Origin: Pomphorhynchus laevis | Taxonomy: Eukaryota; Acanthocephala; Palaeacanthocephala; Echinorhynchida; Pomphorhynchidae | Length of the DNA stretch: 64,000 nt | Reading direction: 5' to 3' | Assembly (NCBI GenBank): GCA_012934845.2 | Contig: WNNJ02001684.1 | Span: 178,332 to 242,331 of the forward strand | Shown here: in pieces, positions 13,101 through 28,100 of the stretch | How the letters are laid out: each line of letters starts with the position of its first letter | Position numbering within the stretch: position 1 is the stretch's first letter | The notes under the pieces: generated by a model | The model's input: only the letters and a program-made list of their open reading frames with translations | Databases searched by the model: none | Told to the model about the DNA's origin: nothing | Program-made: the position numbers and the translations under genes

Positions 13101-16100
13101 CAGAGATGCTGACTGTAGATTTGACATTGCCCTGATATAATGAACATATTGTCAACACCAATTGCAAGAATAAGAAATGGTAAAACCTCAAATATTAGTA
13201 AGGTCGTTGGTATGTTCAAAAATGAAAACAAACCGATACTTGACGTCACTGCCAAAAGTACTAGCAAGATGCTGACCATTGATAGACTTATTTTCGAACC
13301 AGAGATTATCCATGCATGATGATTAGATCGATAACGACTTAATGCAAGTGTTACATACGCAAACATGCAGAGATAGCTGATGGCAATAGTACGAAGGTCA
13401 GCCCAGCTTTCAATTAATATTTGATCCTGAATTGATCGCTCACTAGTGTAAAATGTAATAAATCTGGATGAATTTTTACTGTTATACTGATTCATAAAGT
13501 TTAGAAATTCGTTTTCCCACTCTGTCGAACGATTATCTGTACTATTGAGCATATATGTCAGAAGAATCATTGTGCAATTAGTTGGTTCATTTGAGTAGCC
13601 AGCCACAGCAAGGAATGGTTCAACAGGACCTCCGTAGCGTGCCATACAAGGTAAATTTAATTTCTCATCGACAAGTAATAAAGGGGATCTAAGGCATTGT
13701 ATTAAATGACTAGCAAAGTCAGCGGTAAGATTGCCGAAATCTTCGCTGCCTACGGCCAAGTCCAAGTTTGTAATGTTATTCTGAAAGTATTCCATTGCAC
13801 TAAATATTGCACAGCCATCACCAACAGGATTATAACAAACATCTGAAAGTGATATTCCGCTTTCTGTTTTTAGCGCTTCAATTGACGACTGCAGATCGGA
13901 AAGAACAATAAGATTTTCTTTAGAAAGAGAATTGTCAAAAGTATAAATCATTAGAGGGTCGTCAACATAATTTTTATAAAATTTCGATTGCTCTTTGCTT
14001 TGAATCAGTATCTGGGTTGTTCTATAGAATGGCCTATTTGTACAGAACACAAATGTCAAAATAAATTAGATATTTGCTTTTATTTTTCAGTTTATATATT
14101 CAAATCATGTCAAAAGAACATTTTTAAAATAAAATCAGTATTGCCAATTTTAAGTAAAAACATAACTTTAGTTTTTAACAATATATGTGCATTGGAATGT
14201 TATCATTACTATTAAACACAATAAATAATATATAAGATAATAAACAATGAAAGTTAAATATTAAATATTATTTAGCAAGCACTGAGCTAATTTGGGTAAT
14301 CCTACTAAATACCATCCCAGTGATTCAAAGCGAGAAAACATTTTATTAATCAAATTAGTTTCTAATATTTCGGTGACGCACAAGCTTACAATTTTCAAAG
14401 AAAAATAATAAAAAAATTACGTAGTAAACCGTAATATAAAGGGAAAAATAAAGAAAACATTATGTTTGCCGCGAGGTATCAATATAAAATGTCTGGCTAC
14501 TTTATTCGTCATTTAAGCGCAGCGTTAAATCTAATTTATGACCTTGTATAAGCTTTCGCTAGTTGTACTAATGAATTTTCGCTATTTGAACTAGTTGTCG
14601 AACATCGTCAATTTTGATTTCCATAGTATTTGGTTCCGCCCTAAGAGTTTGTATCGACGATGCCCGTTAGGTAATTTTTCGCGTATCATGCCAATATACA
14701 GTGCAGCTAATTTTCGATTTGTTCACTAAAGCATTTTAGATGTGTTTAAATGCCTTTTTGCTATCATTAATAGTTTCTTTTTATAAATGTTGATGTTCAT
14801 TCTGTAATTTCTTTATTTTTCTAGGTTGCTAATCTTGAAAATAGTGAGCTTGTGCGCTACCGAAATATCGGCAAGAATTTAATTAATAAAAATATCTTCT
14901 CGCCTTTGAATCATTCAATTTATAATTTTATGAAATTATAAACTCCTTATAATTACTGTATAGCAAATACCAGATTTGAAAGTCCATGCGATTATAAATC
15001 CTATTAAAAACGTTTTTTTTTTGCAAAGCCAGATTAAAAAGTTCATCCGATTAAAAACTTTTAACCGGATAAACTAACTACTAAAAACGTTGTTATAATT
15101 ACTTTGTATGATTACTTACTAACTTAACTTCAAGATGATGCAAGTTTTGTGTTGAAAATTGAAAATAAAACTTTTAATAGTTGTATATTGAAATAAATGA
15201 CAAAATATAAAATGGGTGCAACTTAAATATTGCATTTTCAATCATTTAGTTTTTCAATTGATTAAATTTCATAATTTTATAATGTTCAATATCAACTAAC
15301 GTTTTAAAAATATAATAAAACAAGTTTATAAACTTATAACTATAAGTTTATAAGTTAAATTATTTTATTAAATTTATATTATTATCTAAGTTTATATAAT
15401 AGCAAGTTTTTGCAATAAACTTAATATATTTAGTATACAACAAGAAGTTTAAAATAAGTCCTCATTTTTACAGACAATTTCTTATCTAAATAAATGTTTA
15501 ACGTTTCAATATCCTCTAATATTTCAATAATTGACGATAAATCAATTAATTAACTTCAATTATTAATCTTATTACTCATTGACAAAGACATACTAGTATT
15601 AAAGCAGAACTTCAAAAACATACAATCCTGGGTAATCTCCGTCAGTTAACATTTGATTTCAATAAAATATTATTACAAATTAAATAAATTTTACATTGTT
15701 AAATTGTTTTACATTATTTCTAATTGAACCTGATGTTTTAATAAAAACGTTTAAGCATTCCGATAATTTTGTTGATCAAATTGATTGTTAGTGGATAAAA
15801 TGCTGTCACAAATTGAAATATACGAGTTATGACTCATTAATGAGTCATTTTATAATGCAAATTAAGATTTAAAAAAAGCCAGAATGACTAAAAAATAAAT
15901 TTTAAGATTTTAATCTAAAAAAATTACTTTAGAAAATTACTACAAATACCTTGATTTTATTAAATATAAAATGTTACTTTTTTACTTTGTTTATCTGAAT
16001 ATGTATTCAAAGGGTTTAAAAATACTTAGAGTTTAACTTTAATATTTAAAGCTTTTTTCAGTATTAAAAACAGTTTACTCAAATTATAAAAATAGAGAGT

Positions 16101-19100
16101 ATTTACCCGAAGGCATTGTCGTAGTTTTGTTTGTCCTTTAATGCACGACTATTTCGAACAGACCATAAAACATTTGGATCTGTTGTAAGTTTAACCTGAC
16201 CAAGACGAGAAGAGAGAACGGTACAAGTTAGTAGACCAACTGGTATAAATATCCACCAATAATCACAAATAACGCGGCCAACTCTGATACAAGAATAAGC
16301 AATAAGATCAAAATTAATTATTAATATGAACCTAGCACAGCATCGACCAAATAATTCATGGTACATTTCAATTGCCGAAATCTGTTCCAATTCATTGGTT
16401 ACTAAACGTGTACAACAAATTGTAAATATTTTGAGTCAAAAGTGAACAAATAGAATTTAGTATTTAAAATGTATTATTTGTAGATATTTAAATTTGTTAG
16501 ATTGTTAAATTGGACTTTCTTATAATGTGTTATTATTTGATTGAAGAATAAAAGAAGCTTAAAAGAAATTGAGAAAGCAGTTAGCAATACAGATCTATTT
16601 TAATTGACAAATACAATCATCTTAGAAAGTAGAAAAAATTCTGATACGTTGAAATTTTATAGCAAATGATCATTCAAGTAAAAACATATCTCTGCTTGTG
16701 AATCAGTAAGAAACAAGGCAAGTATATTTTATTTATTCAAATTTTAAATGACTAACTGACGCTATGCAATAGTTCCAACATTATTGGGGCTTGTAACATC
16801 CAATGCAACAGTTTTCGAACGTTCTTTGTTCGTTAAGAGCATTGTCAAATAGTTGTGCATCCATCATTAAATATTCGAATAAATCAGAAATAAGAATTCG
16901 AATAAATCAAAAATAAGAATTCGAATAAATCATAAACATGTTCCTAACTAACTTAATACTATATTATTGCATAATCATAATATTAAAGCAAAATATTATT
17001 AATAAATTAATATTCTACTTATATTTATATATTTATTATATTATATATTAATAAGTTATTTATTTATTCTAATCAACTTTTACTTCAAAATCTTTTTGTA
17101 TTCGTCATGTCATTCTGATTTTCGTAAATGTAATGTTTTTTATTTAAAAAATGCTATATGCGTTCGTGTATGTATAGCATACAATTGATATTATATATTT
17201 ATTTTGATTAGAAATTAACCCTTTATTATTTCATAATAAATTAATAAGTTCTATTTTCATTTTATTTAAAATGTAAATTCTCACACGTAATGATAATTAC
17301 TTTAACGTTTATGTAAATTTTCAAAAAAACTCTTTACTTGGTGTTGGATGAACCAACTAATTCGAAAGAATTGTCGATTTCGTCCATAATATGGCAGAGC
17401 TTGTTTTGTTGAAATCAAAACACAAATCCGAATACAAAATATCATTAGAGGATATTTTATTTGTTCAAATTAAGTTATAAGATCTTCAATCCAACAATGA
17501 TAATTAATATATATTTTAAAATATCACGTTTGTTTCTATATTTTTCTAAGTTCGGCCTACTTTGACATACAAATATTTCACCAGGAGCAATGAATTTTAT
17601 CAACAATAAAGCATACACAGTTTTTATGATGTACGGTCCGTATTTTAGAGGATTATGCTATGTGGATAAATATTTATTATATCAATAATAAATTAGATAA
17701 AATTAAACAAAATAGATGATTGTTAAAATATATTGGCTTACCATTTGTTTAGACAAAATTTCCAAAATGATTATTTCGAGATAATTACGATAATTTTAAT
17801 TACGATATTCCAACACTCAGAAGCAAATATAAGTTTTACGTAATTAATAACTTAATATTAATTAATACTACTGTTAATATAATTAAGTTAATAATAAGTT
17901 ATAATAAGTAAATATATTAATATTATTAATTTAATTATTAATTTTTTATTTAATAAATTTTATCGCAATCGCAATAAATTCCCAAATTGTGATTGACCGC
18001 GTAAAAATAGTTAAACATACAGATAGAAATATTATTAATTAGAAATTTTAGTGTTTTATAAAAATATAATCCATCATCACAAATGATTAATGATTAATTT
18101 TTTAATATTAATATAAAAAAATAATAGTTTTAAATACTAATTTTGTTGATATTTTTATCTATTTTAATTAATATATTTAAATTTTCATTATTAAAAAACA
18201 TTAAGCTTACAAAATTTTTACAATAAAGCTTTATAAAAGCGAACATTTTGATAAAGAATATAAAATTAATGATAACATCTAAGACATACACAGAGGTAAA
18301 GACTCCTTAGCTGTAATTTGCGCATCGTCTTCATTGAATTGCTGTTGCTCGTCATTTTCTTCAATATTGATTGCATATAATGCTTTTAGCTTACCGTACA
18401 CGAAAGTAGTAAACGAGTATCCAACGAATACGGAAAGAAGCAATAAATACAAAATTATTGAAATAAACATGTATCCATCAATGTGTCCGATTTTAAACAA
18501 TTTCTCTTCTTCGAAAGGACACTCACTAGGACAACTTGTCTTGCAATCCTAAACACGAGATACTTTTCGAGTTAACACATCAAGGTGAAACATTAATATT
18601 ATTAGACAAAGAGAATAAAAATATCATATATACAACAAGAATTTGATATAAATTTTAAATTCGATATAACGTACGACAATAACTTAATTCGATATAATTT
18701 ATATAATTTATAACTTAAAACAGTAATAAAAAGTGTACATTTTTACTTTGAAACATACTTTACTGTAAATTATTAAGTTTATAACGGATAACATAAGCAT
18801 ATAAAATAGAATCGTGATTAATTAAGGATTTCGATTTTAATGTTATGAATTCAAAGTTAGGAATGTTAAATTCCAAGTATAATTTACCGAACAGCTACAT
18901 GGTTGAAACGCCATTGACGGAAATTTAATCGGAACGCTGCAATTCCAGCTAGTTGTACTCATTCCAGATTCTTTAAATCCAATGTGTAGTGGAAACGGTG
19001 AATACTTTTCGAATATCTTCATAAGGTCCTCCGGTTTACAAAGCTCTGCATCTTTTTGACAGATGACTTGAAGAGCATCCTGGCCTGCTGAAGCAAATTG

Positions 19101-22100
19101 TACGCTTCTAAAGATATTTGGCACAAAATTACATTATATAAAATTAATATATTATAATATACTATAATATACTTATTATATAAATATATTAATATATTAT
19201 ACAAAATTAAATATTTATAGAATCAAACGATATCAATTTTAAATTCAGTAGCCGGCAATGAAAAATAATTAAAATTTAGCTAGAAGAATTTAAATCATAT
19301 TAAAGGTTAATTAAATGCTTCAAACTTTCAATCTTAAATTAAATCACAAAAAATGATATTTTTAATTTTATCATTAACTAATTTGACTCTAGAAATTCCA
19401 TTAGAAAGTCTAAACACGTAAATTTTCTTTTAAATTAGAAAATATAGTTAGCTGTATCAGATATGATCCTAAATTGTCATAGTGGGCAAGGATCGATCAT
19501 TGGGTTCATCATTTATAGTATGTATTATAAAAGAAAATCGTTATTGTGATACTTCGCGTGTTTTACTTTTAATATAATTCCCATTTTAAACTTCATCAAA
19601 TCCGAAGGCCAATTCTTGAAAGATAAACAAATAATATGCATCGAACTACTCAAAGTTAATATTTATTTAGCATTTAAATTCATACATTTTATTAAATATA
19701 TACATTTGTAAATGTATACATTTTATTAAATGGCGTTTTACGCAAAAGTGGAATACGCGACAACATAATTCGTTACTAATTCATTTAAAAGAATATTTTT
19801 AATATTTAAAAGCATAATAAATATAAATTTACTTTACAAATATTAACAAATTAAATAATTTAATAAAAATTATAAATTTATGTTTTATAAATATAAATAA
19901 CAGATTATTATAACAGATTATTATAACATTTATTTCAGAAAAATTTTAGTTTGGCCAATTGGAGATAAGATTAACTATATCGAAATGGTTATTGTAAAAA
20001 GCGTTATAATCAAAGGGCGTGGAGGTAAATCACAACTGAAATCACAACTCACCTACAAGATGCAAGAACACTTTCAATGTACTGTCTAGATACTGACAAA
20101 TTTACATCCACAATAGATTGAGCATTGCTCGTAGTTGTCATAAATGAGGATTGATTTCCGGCACATGTCATTTCACAGAAAAATCCACGTAGATTAAATT
20201 CACATGCAGGACATCGCCTTGTAAAGTCACTAAGTAGACCTACACGTAGCTTTAGCGATTGTAATTGCTTGTTGTCACAGCATGTAAAAGTAGAATTGGC
20301 ACCTTACAAATATGATAAAATTATAATAAACAAAAATTATTAAAATTCAAGTTATTCATTATTTAGATTGTTCAAGATTATTAAGTTTATCAAACTATTT
20401 GCCTAAATTTAAAAGCTTTAAATTTCGAAGAAAGACAGATAAAATATATTTAATAACTTGTAATTACGTAAAATTGTGATTATTAATCATGAATGTCAAA
20501 TTAATTAACTTTTACGTTATATAAAAAGAACTAATCATCAAATTTCTTTGGACGAACAGAAGAAAAATATTAAATTTTCAATTATCCGAAACCCAGTATC
20601 TCATGTTACGCTCATCTAAGAAAATAATTTAGTGCGAATGCCCATATCAACTCAGATTTTTGAAATATTGTTTTTCAATAATCTGAGATGATCATTAGAT
20701 GAGAAAAGATGATTATTAGGTGATTATTATCATATATTATTATAAAGATCAGCTGAGACTACATATTAATAAAATAATAATAAATTAATAACCACTACAA
20801 TTAATTAATAAAATAATAAATTATAATTTATATACATCGTAAACGAGCTGCTGAGCACCGCCTTAGTGGCCGCTGGCATCCCAACACGCCTCGAGACAAC
20901 ACCTTTGATCCGAGATGACGGCAAGCGGCGGCATTGAGCCAATATTTTTCCATGGGAATCAAGCAGAGTACTTGTGTGAGACGTCACTTATCATAATTCT
21001 CTGGCCGTCTACCACTTCGTTTATGACGTTGCTGCTAACGTCGATGCGGCATCACATTCTGAGCAGCTCAAACTCAGAAAGTGCAGTTGCCTCAACGAAC
21101 GCTTCTGCGCCTTTGCACCGGTTGATGTGGAAACTCTGGGCGCTGTAGGCCCGGGTACATCTACACTACTTACGCAAATTGGCAAAAGGATCAAACGCGC
21201 AACAGGTAAGGGACGTTCGTTTTGTTAGCACATGCAGCGGCACAGCGTCGCGGTACAGCAGAGGAATGATGCATCCACGAGTCGGCTAATCCCCTTTCTT
21301 TAGATTAATCGCCAACATTTAGTGATTTTACTGTTTTTAGTGATTTTGCATACTTTTGTTGCAACTATTTTGCTCTTTTTAAAAAACTTTAAAAATATAT
21401 TTTATTTATAATATATAATATAATTTATATTTATATGAATATAACATCTAAAATAAATAATTATAAATAATAAATCATTATATTATACTTTATTTAATTT
21501 ATATTTATTTAAAGTTACAATTTAAAATAAAGATCAATTTTTATAAATTAACTAATCAATAACAGACGGTGTATCATAATAAGGATTAGAGGTCGTCAGT
21601 AGGAACTACTATGTTACCAGGTTTCGACCACTATTCATCGACACAACAAAGCAGCGGGGCCAAATACATGCTAATGACTATTTCCTCTAATAAAATTTGA
21701 TTATCAAGTATCTTATTCTAATGCAAAGTATATTATGTATTAACCATCCAAACAATTTCCGCTTAAGAGTTTAAATTTATTTTTAAATTTATTTTTATTT
21801 TTGTTGATTTGAATATTTCATAGTAACCTATTTATTCAATTTTATCCATATATTTATATTTACTTGATGGTTTAATGTTTTTACATTTGCGTTATAATTA
21901 TTATAACATATATATGTATGACCTTTTCCGAATAAAGGCCAATTAATTTTCAAACGCTTCTTTAATATCTACTAAATCTGAATAAAAAAATTATTAAATT
22001 TAATTCAGTCAAAAATTTATCAAGAATTGAACTTCCTCGAGTCAATGACATTGATGACAGTTAATGTTATATTACAGGTAATCATGACATTCTCTGAAAT

Positions 22101-25100
22101 CTTAAGCAATCTAAATAAAAATAATAATTCAAATCATATTGTTTTTTAATTAAACTCAGTAGAAATTGTTTAATATAAAATATAAAAATTACAAATAATT
22201 ACAATTAAAATTATAAATAATATTAACACTATATTAATATTAAAAATATTATAAATTGAAACGTTAATAAACAATTAGAAATCTACCTTTATCAAGATGA
22301 GGACAGAGTGACCGAAGTATTTTGTAACCATCTTCGTTTAACTTCTTCGCGGGGCCGTCATATTTACAATTATAAAGGTTATCAACAAGTGGACATTCTC
22401 CATACCACACGCATTGACCATTTTCGGCCTAAAAAAATAAATCATTTAATTTAAAAACCATCTTTAAAAGACGACAAGATATAAATTTAAGTTCAAGTTA
22501 AAAAAATTCAAAATCACTTGAATTAATTAACCACGACCCAAATAACCACGACCCAAATAAACCACGACCCAAATAACCACGACCCAAATAACCACGACCC
22601 AAATAACCACGACCCAAATAACCACGACCCAAATAACCACGACCCAAATAACCACGACCCAAATAACCACGACCCAAATAACCACGACCCAAATAACCAC
22701 GACCCAAATAACCACGACCCAAATAACCACGACCCAAATAACCACGACCCAAATAACCACGACCCAAATAACCACGACCCAAATAACCACGACCCAAATA
22801 ACCACGACCCAAATAACCACGACCCAAATAACCACGACCCAAATAACAACGACCCAAATAACAACGACCCAAATAACAACGACCCAAATAACAACGACCC
22901 AAATAACAACGACCCAAATAACAACGACCCAAATAACAACGACCCAAATAACAACGACCCAAATAACAACGACCCAAATAACAACGACCCAAATAACAAC
23001 GACCCAAATAACAACGACCCAAATAACAACGACCCAAATAACAACGACCCAAATAACAACGACCCAAATAACAACGACCCAAATAACAACGACCCAAATA
23101 ACAACGACCCAAATAACAACGACCCAAATAACAACGACCCAAATAACAACGACCCAAATAACAACGACCCAAATAACAACGACCCAAATAACAACGACCC
23201 AAATAACAACGACCCAAATAACAACGACCCAAATAACAACGACCCAAATAACAACGACCCAAATAACAACGACCCAAATAACAACGACCCAAATAACAAC
23301 GACCCAAATAACAACGACCCAAATAACAACGACCCAAATAACAACGACCCAAATAACAACGACCCAAATAACAACGACCCAAATAACAACGACCCAAATA
23401 ACAACGACCCAAATAACAACGACCCAAATAACAACGACCCAAATAACAACGACCCAAATAACAACGACCCAAATAACAACGACCCAAATAACAACGACCC
23501 AAATAACAACGACCCAAATAACAACGACCCAAATAACAACGACCCAAATAACAACGACCCAAATAACAACGACCCAAATAACAACGACCCAAATAACAAC
23601 GACCCAAATAACAACGACCCAAATAACAACGACCCAAATAACAACGACCCAAATAACAACGACCCAAATAACAACGACCCAAATAACAACGACCCAAATA
23701 ACAACGACCCAAATAACAACGACCCAAATAACCACGACCCAAATAACCACGACCCAAATAACCACGACCCAAATAACCACGACCCAAATAACCACGACCC
23801 AAATAACCACGACCCAAATAACCACGACCCAAATAACCACGACCCAAATAACCACGACCCAAATAACCACGACCCAAATAACCACGACCCAAATAACCAC
23901 GACCCAAATAACCACGACCCAAATAACCACGACCCAAATAACCACGACCCAAATAACCACGACCCAAATAACCACGACCCAAATAACCACGACCCAAATA
24001 ACCACGACCCAAATAACCACGACCCAAATAACCACGACCCAAATAACCACGACCCAAATAACCACGACCCAAATAACCACGACCCAAATAACCACGACCC
24101 AAATAACCACGACCCAAATAACCACGACCCAAATAACCACGACCCAAATAACAACGACCCAAATAACCACGACCCAAATAACCACGACCCAAATAACCAC
24201 GACCCAAATAACCACGACCCAAATAACCACGACCCAAATAACCACGACCCAAATAACCACGACCCAAATAACCACGACCCAAATAACCACGACCCAAATA
24301 ACCACGACCCAAATAACCACGACCCAAATAACCACGACCCAAATAACCACGACCCAAATAACCACGACCCAAATAACCACGACCCAAATAACCACGACCC
24401 AAATAACCACGACCCAAATAACCACGACCCAAATAACCACGACCCAAATAACCACGACCCAAATAACCACGACCCAAATAACCACGACCCAAATAACCAC
24501 GACCCAAATAACCACGACCCAAATAACCACGACCCAAATAACCACGACCCAAATAACCACGACCCAAATAACCACGACCCAAATAACCACGACCCAAATA
24601 ACCACGACCCAAATAACCACGACCCAAATAACCACGACCCAAATAACCACGACCCAAATAACCACGACCCAAATAACCACGACCCAAATAACCACGACCC
24701 AAATAACCACGACCCAAATAACCACCCAAAAAACCACGACCCAAATAACCACGACTCAAATAACCACGACACAAATAACCACGACCCAAATACCCACGAC
24801 CCAAATAACTACGACCTAAACAACCACGACGCAAATAACCACGACCCAAATAACCACGACCCAAATAACCACGACCCAAATAACCACGACCCAAATAACC
24901 ACGACCCAAATAACCACGACCCAAATAACCACGACCCAAATAACCACGACCCAAATAACCACGACCCAAATAACCACGACCCAAATAACCACGACCCAAA
25001 TAACCACGACCCAAATAACCACGACCCAAATAACCACGACCCAAATAACCACGACCCAAATAACCACGACCCAAATAACCACGACCCAAATAACCACGAC

Positions 25101-28100
25101 CCAAATAACCACGACCCAAATAACCACGACCCAAATAACCACGACCCAAATAACCACGACCCAAATAACCACGACTTAAATAACCACCACCCAAGTAACC
25201 ACGAACCAAATAACCACGACCCAAATAACCACGACCCAAATAACCACGACCCAAATAACCACGACCCAAATAACCACGACCCAAATAACCACGACCCAAA
25301 TAACCACGACCCAAATAACAGGGACCCGAATAACCACGACCTAAATAACCACGATCCAAATAACCACGACCCAAATAACCACGACCCAAACAACCACGAC
25401 CCAAACAACCACGACGCAAATAACCACGACGCAAATAACCACGACGCAAATAACCACGACGCAAATAACCACGACGCAAATAACCACGACCCAAATAACA
25501 ACGACCTAAGTAACCACGACCCAAATAACCACGACCCAAATAACCACGACCCAAATAACCACGACCCAAATAACCACGACCCAAATAACCACGACCCAAA
25601 TAACCACGACCCAAATAACCACGACCCAAATAACCACGACCCAAATAACCACGACCCAAATAACCACGACCCAAATAACCACGACCCAAATAACCACGAC
25701 CCAAATAACCACGACCCAAATAACCACGACCCAAATAACCACGACCCAAATAACCACGACCCAAATAACCACGACCCAAATAACCACGACCCAAATAACC
25801 ACGACCCAAATAACCACGACCCAAATAACCACGACCCAAATAACCACGACCCAAATAACCACGACCCAAATAACCACGACCCAAATAACCACGACCCAAA
25901 TAACCACGACCCAAATAACCACGACCCAAAAAACCACGACCCAAATAACAACGACTAAAATAACCACAGCCCAAATAACCACGACCCAAATAACCACGAC
26001 CCAAATAACCACGACCCAAATAACCACGACCCAAATAACCACGACCCAAATAACCACGACCCAAATAACCACGACCCAAATAACCAACGACCCAAATAAC
26101 AACGACCCAAATAACCACGACCCAAATAACCACGACCCAAATAACCACGACCCAAATAACCACGACCCAAATAACCACGACCCAAATAACCACGACCCAA
26201 ATAACCACGACCCAAATAACCACGACCCAAATAACCACGACCCAAATAACCACGACCCAAATAACCACGACCCAAATAACCACGACCCAAATAACCACGA
26301 CCCAAATAACCACGACCCAAATAACCAAGACCCAAATAACCAAGACCCAAATAACAACGACCCAAATAACGACGACCCAAATAACCACGACTGGAATAAC
26401 CACGACCCAAATAACCACGACCCAAATAACCACGACCCAAATAACCACGACCCAAATAACCACGACCCAAATAACCACGACCCAAATAACCACGACCCAA
26501 ATAACCACGACCCAAATAACCACGACCCAAATAACCACGACCCAAATAACCACGACCCAAATAACCACGACCCAAATAACCACGACCCAAATAACCACGA
26601 CCCAAATAACCACGACCCAAATAACCACGACCCAAATAACCACGACCCAAATAACCACGACCCAAATAACCACGACCCAAATAACCACGACCCAAATAAC
26701 CACGACCCAAATAACCACGACCCAAATAACCACGACCCAAATAACCACGACCCAAATAACCACGACCCAAATAACCACGACCCAAATAACCACGACCCAA
26801 ATAACCACGACCCAAATAACCACGACCCAAATAACAACGACCCAAATAACCACGACCCAAATAACCACGACCCAAATAACCACGACCCAAATAACCACGA
26901 CCCAAATAACCACGACCCAAATAACCACGACCCAAATAACCACGACCCAAATAACCACGACCCAAATAACCACGACCCAAATAACCACGACCCAAATAAC
27001 CACGACCCAAATAACCACGACCCAAATAACCACGACCCAAATAACCACGACCCAAATAACCACGACCCAAATAACCACGACCCAAATAACCACGACCCAA
27101 ATAACCACGACCCAAATAACCACGACCCAAATAACCACGACCCAAATAACCACGACCCAAATAACCACGACCCAAATAACCACGACCCAAATAACCACGA
27201 CCCAAATAACCACGACCCAAATAACCACGACCCAAATAACCACGACCCAAATAACCACGACCCAAATAACCACGACCCAAATTACCAAGACACAAATTAC
27301 CAAGACACAAATTACCAAGACACAAATTACCAAGACACAAATTACCAAGACACAAATTACCAAGACACAAATTACCAAGACACAAATTACCAAGACACAA
27401 ATTACCAAGACACAAATTACCAAGACACAAATTACCAAGACACAAATTACCAAGGCACAAATAGCCAAGGCACAAATAACCAAGACAGAAATTACAAGAC
27501 ACAAATAACCAAGACCCAAATATCCAAGACACAAATTATCAAGACACAAATTATCAAGACACAAATTATCAAGACACAAATTACCAAGACACAAATTACC
27601 AAGGCACAAATAACCAAGACACAAATAACCAAGACACAAATAACCAAGACACAAATAACCAAGACACAAATAACCAAGACACAAATAACCAAGACACAAA
27701 TAACCAAGACACAAATAACCAAGACACAAATAACCAAGACACAAATAACCAAGACACAAATAACCAAGACACAAATAACCAAGACACAAATAACCAAGAC
27801 ACAAATAACCAAGACACAAATAACTAAGACACAAATAACCAAGACACAAATAACCAAGACACAAATAACCAATACCAAGACACAAATTACCAAGACACAA
27901 ATTACCAAGACACAAATTACCAAGACACAAATTACCAAGACACAAATTACCAAGACACAAATTACCAAGACACAAATTACCAAGACACAAATTACCAAGA
28001 CACAAATTACCAAGACACAAATTACCAAGACACAAATTACCAAGACACAAATTACCAAGACACAAATTACCAAGACACAAATTACCAAGACACAAATTAC

